Below are positions 60,301 through 64,000 of a DNA stretch of 64,000 bases, in pieces (positions within the stretch are counted from its first letter, which is position 1; each line of letters opens with the position of its first letter). The notes under the pieces are model-generated. The model was given only the letters and a program-made list of their open reading frames with translations. It did not search any database and was not told the origin of the DNA. The stretch comes from Legionella sp. MW5194. Its GTDB lineage: Bacteria; Pseudomonadota; Gammaproteobacteria; Legionellales; Legionellaceae. The stretch is from contig NZ_CP045732.1 in NCBI RefSeq assembly GCF_016864235.1, positions 2,604,001 to 2,668,000 on the forward strand, in the 5' to 3' direction. Both the position numbers and the translations under genes were made by a program.

Positions 60301-63300
60301 CCTGATCATGACCATTGCCTTGCGGGCTGCCCAAAAAGAGCAGGGCGAACTGGATTCGAAGTATGATCAGAAACTGCTTGTGGATACGGTAAACCAACTG
60401 AAAAAGGCCAATCCGGAAACCCTGAAACAGCTGGGCGCTCTTTACAGCACACCCACGTACCCGAGGCTCTCGGAATTGGCCCAGATTACCTTATCTGCAT
60501 CGCCGGATATGAACGAGCTTAAGAGAAAATATGACCTGGATCCGTTTGGTAAGCGCGACGATAAAAAAACGCTGGATGAGCACTTTGATGCCAGTGAACT
60601 AATCAATTACCTCAACAATCTCAAGGACATGAACTATAGCCGTACAATGCTGCTTAGCCAGCGTCAACAGCTGCAGAAGTGGTTTTTGTACATCAACGGC
60701 ATTGGCAAAGACTTCGGTATCCCAATCATTGAAAACGGCAAACCCTCCGATACGCTTAAAGCCGTCAAGGACATGTCTCATCAAGAGATCCATGACCTTC
60801 TGGATTATTATAAACATCGGTTAAGCGAAGGCAGCGGGGCAACAGAGGAACAGCGCCTTAAGGCCAGACTGGAAGTCATCGCCTTGCTGCGTGAGGTGAT
60901 GTATCGCGCCACAGGCAACATGCCAAGACCAACCCAAATCATGTATCTGCTGCTTTCCATGCAGACCGATGGCAATCTGGTGGGGGAAATTAAAACCGGT
61001 GAAGGGAAGTCAATGACTGCCGCCTTATCGGCTGCGCTTGCGAACCTTGAAGGCAAAACCGTTGACATCTGTACAGCGAATAGCTTCCTGGCTTCTGAAG
61101 GATTGGAAGAAAACCACGCATTCTTTGACTACCTGGGCATGCCAGTAAAACTCATCACCGCAAAATCCGGTTTTGATGATTACCAACCCAATGCCATCCA
61201 TTACTCCAGCATGTCGGATGTGGCGCTCTACCGCTCCAAAATGCAACTGGAAGGTAAAACGTTCCCCGACAACTGTGCGTTGATTGCCGATGAAGTGGAT
61301 TTTTCAACCCTGGATGACAGCACCCGTTATCGTTATGCGACAACGCTTGATGCCAGCACTGATCCGTATAAAAGCCCCTACACCTGGATTTATGAAGCAT
61401 TAATAAATTTCACCGACGCACAGACCATACCCAGAAGCGATGCCGATCTTCAAGCACTGGCCAAAGCCTGGCTCAGAAATTCGGCGAAATCCAAAGAAGA
61501 AAAGCAGCAGCTGAAAAAACTCGAAGAACAACCTGAACTTTACCAGAAACGCTTGGAAGGCTGGTTGATTGCCGCTGGAAAAACCAGACACTTAATCGAT
61601 CAGGAAGAAACCAAATTCAGAGTCGTGACCCTGGCGCATCCGAAGTTTGGTCAGGTCTCCAAAGCCTGTATTCTGACCGGCGGACGGCCTAATATTGATG
61701 CCGAATTCAGTAATGGCATCCAGCAGTTTTTGCATGTTCGCCTGCGCCAAAAATACCGTGACGCCATAGACGATGGCACCAAGCCCGGTTTTCTGGTTGA
61801 GCCTGAAAAAACCTACGTGACCTCGTTAAACAGCCGATTGTTAATGAGTACCTATCAACGAATCCTCGGCATGACAGGAACGGCGGGGTCGAAGAACGAA
61901 ATCATCGAACAATACGCCAAATACGGCTTTCGCTTTGCCGGGATTCCGAAATTTACCACATCCAACCTGCGGTATTTAAATCCACTGCTCACCCAGGCTA
62001 AATACCTTGATGATCCAGAGGCGGAAGAACGGGAGCACATTCAACTCATCGTCAAAGACGTTTTGAGGTATATTCGCAGCCAGCCCGATGGGTTATGCGG
62101 TCCTGTATTAATACAGTGTCCTGATAAAACCCAGGGCGAAAAAATTTATCAGGCGCTGCATGCCGCCATTGAAGCCACTCCTGAAAAATACAAACATAAA
62201 CTAAACCCTGATTTCCTGCAGCGTTTTTACAGCAGTGAAAAGCCCACGCCCAAGGAACGGAACGACGAAGAAAAGCAATTTAAAGATAAAGCAGGGCTGG
62301 ATGGCGTCATTACCATTTCGTCGGTTTTTGATCGCGGCACAGACATTAAACCGACTCACGCCAATGGCCTTTATGCCATTCAAACCAGTGCCGATACCGC
62401 TCCTCATTCCAGCGAAGATTTAGAGCGGGCTTTACAGCAAAAATCCGGCCGGCCAGCGCGTAAAGGGCAACCGGGGTTTACGCGCATGATTCTTCGCCGC
62501 AGCGAATTTAAGGAAGCGTATGCCGATGCGCCCAAAAAACTTCGCAACCTTAAGGCAACAATCCAGGAAGTGGAAAAGGCCATTGCTCTGTTAAACAATA
62601 TACGCAATAAACCGCGTTCAGAGGACCGTGATTTGCGGGAATCGTTTGATGGCATTAAGGATCTCATCTATCAGGAGTTTTTTCAGTTCATCACTCAGAT
62701 TCATGCCACCGATGCCTCGAAAGCCAGCAAAAAGGCGATTATCAACCAATTGCTGGGGCAGTGGAATCTACTCCTTGGCAACATTGATAACTATTGGGAA
62801 GAATTGGAGCATAACCCGGCTCTGCAAGGGAAAAATACCGCGAAAATTACCCGTCTTGCTGAATTTGCTGCAAGAGAATGGAATGAGTATGCGCAACAAG
62901 ACGGCATGCTGAGAGCCCATTTGCTCAAATGGGCAACACACAACAAAATTACCATTGACCTCCCCGAAGAAAGGACGCTGGATGACATCGGCTTGATCGA
63001 TCAGATTACCGTCCGACATGCGCCTCTGGGTACGCATTACGTGAAGCGAACCCAGCTTCACGGTCAATTGTTCCCTGTTGCACCCGCAGCGGTTTACGCC
63101 GATATGATGGACATAGAGGCCGACTCGACAACAGAATTGAAGACTGTGGCTGAGGACGCCAGAAGTCAGGCAATCACTGCCGTGATTCGGCGACAATTGG
63201 AATGGCTCAGTACCCCGGCCTATCAACAGCAGTTAGCCGGCAAATTCACGCTCGACGCGGCTGCTCCGTTAAAGGATCAAGTTCAAACAATCATGGCGGC

Positions 63301-64000
63301 CATGCTTTATCTCCGTTATAAAGCTTATCGTTCAGGTAACTCGGTGGGCTATGCCAGATTCAGCAACGCCTGCGAAGACTTTATCAATCAAATGATCTGG
63401 AGCAGGTCAGACCAGTATATTGAAGCCGTGGCCAAGGCTCAGCAGGAACATTTTGTCATTTTGACCGCCCATCGCGGCGAGCATGAAAAGCAGAAAACAT
63501 TGTATCTGCCCGTGATAATGGCAGAAAACCTCCGGCTCCTACCCGAATCCACGGGCAAATGGAAAAAAGACTCCTTCGCGCACTGGTGGGCCAAGTCTCC
63601 TTCCAATATGCGTGGTCAAGCCATTGAATGGCTGACCTCTTACCGTGATCATTGGTGGAAACGCAGCTGGGTTAGCGGCGATCGCAAAGACATTGTCACA
63701 AAGCTTCTGCTCGATTTAAATAACGACACGTTAAGCGCTGCCGAGATTTTACAGGCTATTCACCAAGCAAAATCACAATTGCTCAGCGATGACATAAAGC
63801 AGAAACGCCATTTAGGCAGCGGTTCAAACGGGCGTTTGTATAACTATTTAAATGAGCTTGAAGTCAGGATTCACGCCGCCATGCCGCCTGAAGAGATTGA
63901 CGCCAATAGAAAAACCGAGTTTGATGCCGTAGCGGATGTGCTGGCAGCGTATGTTGATAATGAGCGACTCCCTGCCCAAAGCAAAGAAAAGGTTAAAAAA
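54389..64000 (+). CDS. Giant protein: Ulp1/SENP-like cysteine protease plus SecA-like ATPase (runs off right edge)
   Basis: I read every codon from the ATG at 54389 to the end: at least 3204 residues, no stop. Residues about 190-400 form a clan CE (C48-type) protease: WLTDVDIQRQL, GNHWVRILVEVD with His267, KVKYTDEL with Asp290, and EEQRDGFTCG with Gln347 and Cys353 (spacing Q-x5-C as in SENPs). A short LRR-like stretch lies at about 480-570, a Gln-rich linker at 823-838 and EAKE repeats at about 1948-1965. Residues about 2170-2700 are a full SecA-type motor: GEIKTGEGKS (2199-2208), DEVD (2301-2304), GMTGTA (from 2494), DRGTDI (2648-2653) and SGRPARKGQPG, with PPXD-sized spacing between the second and third. 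The remainder is helical. No signal peptide. Preceded by a PmrA-like box; probably a secreted effector (inference). Confidence 0.85.
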   Translation, partial: MFFNTPDTETRTKLLLSRIVQLQQAIAQGKISPEELAKIARLSPAELEEKTRDLKNLDLSNPLDSAIKKLFDILKKAKPGDVNADPKLIEGLKRFDAEHADYLPLTPLAVDNDQTLATHLSDFAIFYDVFIQYTQSNKIPGDLGDTYNLTLDTLAARTGWLQWKSERPFRMNFNPERAGYPGLFEKFLSGNIRADEWLTDVDIQRQLKILGILNCHIIPFTEDDLGLAFHFAREQHQHDEPPAPYTIPLIVNLAEDGHARISSRGNHWVRILVEVDPTDKPVKIKVKYTDELQLHEASKKKIAATLKNALKYHNQIGSYTSKDAIKFYTAFPECTDPEITVTGTEEQRDGFTCGYRALRGIIQDLIDAGVIKNEGIYQQFTECKDASSLRDLVYRSLLGEQVISQEMRTALKSMVPESDFEAQDTDKFRVKPIIVEGQLLKFAQNRGRHPGPKTKFDSKQLEALVALNAEKAKLKDLPAIKAITDAKGSLTLNLEEILTDQENEALVLEVLFETIGHNSALKQVTLTGSAKLNQQFIRDNIDNLTLGIELVAVEPVLRDYLTLVNTRNALLAHFNVKPDAQKLPWDALFEAMLFQTPDKPTQGRYEWFVGSLSSADKNALQLGTPGFVKLLDYIANNQSRFEDGAFDYHTFSMRDAQALGYVITDLGMLTALRDHLQSPTPFLPFRQFSFAITDLSHIDQNALVNVLNDILRHMPPEGIQRLEIVSSSLAPLKPETVQALIDLISAGPYATVISFSAPDKASSKIADQLAILENTGLKNQKRGASSREHEKPAARASAPTVTLGKIGKAIFQADLGSLSTEIQVQQQQQQQVQQQVQTSLDDNNLPEEDELEDELFTLYTGTDELLTRGSIGKLGEFIKARHPHLSPEQCWDMITGEEAALFKYGIKKISVSAAKMLIDHLQDVQYGLHPDNLPRGFELQSDADGNVVLAYSAFDAAINPNESPLTIQFSKPLLSVDWAGNALQFINQEQAKNLYDAVIAKLKAPRPSLENCISHFFYLKEDTVKLSPQQRMSILQAFIAAEDPEASGKMHALMQGVFGNTLTEKNIKALSEVFFDKGAPGLLQLLSTLQDLKAIKGDAFFASFKACFIDSSQNLNELLQENNLAAIQKLMAFSTAQATWWLALTEQHTSNIGYSPDPKQAEEDGFTHVKQERHPGTRWANLAELAEGFSYFCGQLEEVSPGLHLTEYCPFMTGVADMRVALDRLLSVILTNAHDINEQFYDALPGLSLSGLGPFYASRYEGYKLVTPSMALNLGSFTGEAKLDVRFSEKGFVYRCDKVNIGANLADGAVADDSAKQLAIFLRYIATFNHRAGVRRYREAFELIDDNIQNNNYFTGKESLLLLIAVFGTGKRGKHFQKGDIEALVNWINQYKDTSKDENQLQLMNIRVMVNAWRGMRMSPIRPTLAEIVTISKQAQKMKQPAQVISMIQELVAAYDEDAQDYIETLTLLCQNPHAIELSIFQEVMRELEGLNNKELKKIADAKAQVLTDHRRLRVSATRLIAVCTNEGLDEKNAEKKIRDLYEAVTQCLNTHGEQTTHDLLELLGHIDVKSKALPSLDQLIAIVRDVAAKEKPEYSTLEQTVKAALPKDCTIQLEQVLAAPVESGGNLQTIIAKYMSEIIKELASFKGPIENELGDDFFKILASPEGPHALIKGLKKIGQFSGFLGDVVKGKITGVMTNVYNTVIDDGIANVGIRDEATRARLAKIVNNKMSHPIRKAEFHAFVGLYADELDSLDNLLGDFKRIQTTWPSDLTAVIAAFDDSPSLKGYPLTSLAKMTRALVEGFNPNNPFPTRLLREFLAFNDPSEETLNAITTLIDTVFDPDKHQTWSDEEKRALCELGLAYCHRQPGNILNDLKTILELRGSNSELFVQKLHLFMANQDKVQQDIIKNIKLVEGLNNPDLTQTVFSFFTGNRAADFSAFIGAFEEKAKEEAKEEAKEEAKKVPDQAKIALIMTIALRAAQKEQGELDSKYDQKLLVDTVNQLKKANPETLKQLGALYSTPTYPRLSELAQITLSASPDMNELKRKYDLDPFGKRDDKKTLDEHFDASELINYLNNLKDMNYSRTMLLSQRQQLQKWFLYINGIGKDFGIPIIENGKPSDTLKAVKDMSHQEIHDLLDYYKHRLSEGSGATEEQRLKARLEVIALLREVMYRATGNMPRPTQIMYLLLSMQTDGNLVGEIKTGEGKSMTAALSAALANLEGKTVDICTANSFLASEGLEENHAFFDYLGMPVKLITAKSGFDDYQPNAIHYSSMSDVALYRSKMQLEGKTFPDNCALIADEVDFSTLDDSTRYRYATTLDASTDPYKSPYTWIYEALINFTDAQTIPRSDADLQALAKAWLRNSAKSKEEKQQLKKLEEQPELYQKRLEGWLIAAGKTRHLIDQEETKFRVVTLAHPKFGQVSKACILTGGRPNIDAEFSNGIQQFLHVRLRQKYRDAIDDGTKPGFLVEPEKTYVTSLNSRLLMSTYQRILGMTGTAGSKNEIIEQYAKYGFRFAGIPKFTTSNLRYLNPLLTQAKYLDDPEAEEREHIQLIVKDVLRYIRSQPDGLCGPVLIQCPDKTQGEKIYQALHAAIEATPEKYKHKLNPDFLQRFYSSEKPTPKERNDEEKQFKDKAGLDGVITISSVFDRGTDIKPTHANGLYAIQTSADTAPHSSEDLERALQQKSGRPARKGQPGFTRMILRRSEFKEAYADAPKKLRNLKATIQEVEKAIALLNNIRNKPRSEDRDLRESFDGIKDLIYQEFFQFITQIHATDASKASKKAIINQLLGQWNLLLGNIDNYWEELEHNPALQGKNTAKITRLAEFAAREWNEYAQQDGMLRAHLLKWATHNKITIDLPEERTLDDIGLIDQITVRHAPLGTHYVKRTQLHGQLFPVAPAAVYADMMDIEADSTTELKTVAEDARSQAITAVIRRQLEWLSTPAYQQQLAGKFTLDAAAPLKDQVQTIMAAMLYLRYKAYRSGNSVGYARFSNACEDFINQMIWSRSDQYIEAVAKAQQEHFVILTAHRGEHEKQKTLYLPVIMAENLRLLPESTGKWKKDSFAHWWAKSPSNMRGQAIEWLTSYRDHWWKRSWVSGDRKDIVTKLLLDLNNDTLSAAEILQAIHQAKSQLLSDDIKQKRHLGSGSNGRLYNYLNELEVRIHAAMPPEEIDANRKTEFDAVADVLAAYVDNERLPAQSKEKVKK

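Noticed and set aside
62235..62912. Two + strand frames (62235-62423, 62628-62912) inside the giant gene
   Set aside because: They are in other frames than the continuous giant frame that carries the SecA motifs.

Overview
The window reads as chromosomal DNA from a Legionella-like gammaproteobacterium. The core genes are gammaproteobacterial (recG, radA, obg-rpmA-rplU, rplY-pth-ychF, the lpxD-fabZ-lpxA and bamA-rseP-cdsA-uppS blocks). No dxr lies between cdsA and rseP, which fits a lineage that makes isoprenoids by the mevalonate route. Between the housekeeping blocks sit several genes that look like Dot/Icm (type IVB) effectors. Three of these are preceded by tandem repeats matching the Legionella PmrA box, each 7 bp upstream of a -10 hexamer. 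The base composition looks clearly more GC-rich than L. pneumophila, so this is probably another species. The species name is inference.

Layout. 1-4.9 kb: a partial effector-like gene running off the left edge, an APC permease, an alpha/beta-hydrolase with a Cys nucleophile elbow, and an AI-2E family membrane protein. 4.9-8 kb: recG, a cysteine-dioxygenase-like cupin, then a 399-bp AT-rich gap with three perfect DnaA boxes (candidate oriC or DnaA-titrating site). 8-25 kb: mainly + strand metabolism, transport and RNA/protein maintenance genes, including a LicD protein beside a HAD-nucleotidyltransferase fusion. 25-30 kb: a calpain-like protease, a zinc-ribbon protein with a degenerate GGDEF domain, an intact GGDEF cyclase, ispB and tRNA-Pro(CGG). 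30.3-31.8 kb: a 1.5-kb AT-rich insert bounded by 41-bp repeats of the tRNA 3' end; it carries a PIN-toxin/antitoxin pair and no integrase, and the toxin frame is broken. 31.8-35 kb: an R-S-ExE ADP-ribosyltransferase candidate and a short-chain dehydrogenase ending in a CaaX box.

35-45.4 kb is an all-minus envelope block: serS, DUF190/crcB (fluoride), lpxA-fabZ-lpxD (lipid A), skp/ompH and bamA (outer-membrane protein assembly), rseP, cdsA and uppS. 45.5-51 kb, + strand: a flavin disulfide oxidoreductase, then gpmI-envC-ctp. 51-54 kb: an effector-like protein that shares an N-terminal domain with the truncated gene at position 1, a CysZ/EI24 membrane protein, and a small acidic-tailed protein.

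54.4 kb to the right edge is one open frame of at least 3204 codons, checked codon by codon with no stop. It joins an N-terminal Ulp1/SENP-type (clan CE) cysteine protease to a complete SecA-like ATPase motor about 1850 residues later. I know of no described protein with this architecture, and it is the most striking object here. The secreted-protein candidates together suggest a locus set aimed at host ubiquitin-like modifiers, ADP-ribosylation, proteolysis and lipid anchoring. That functional reading is inferred from motifs.
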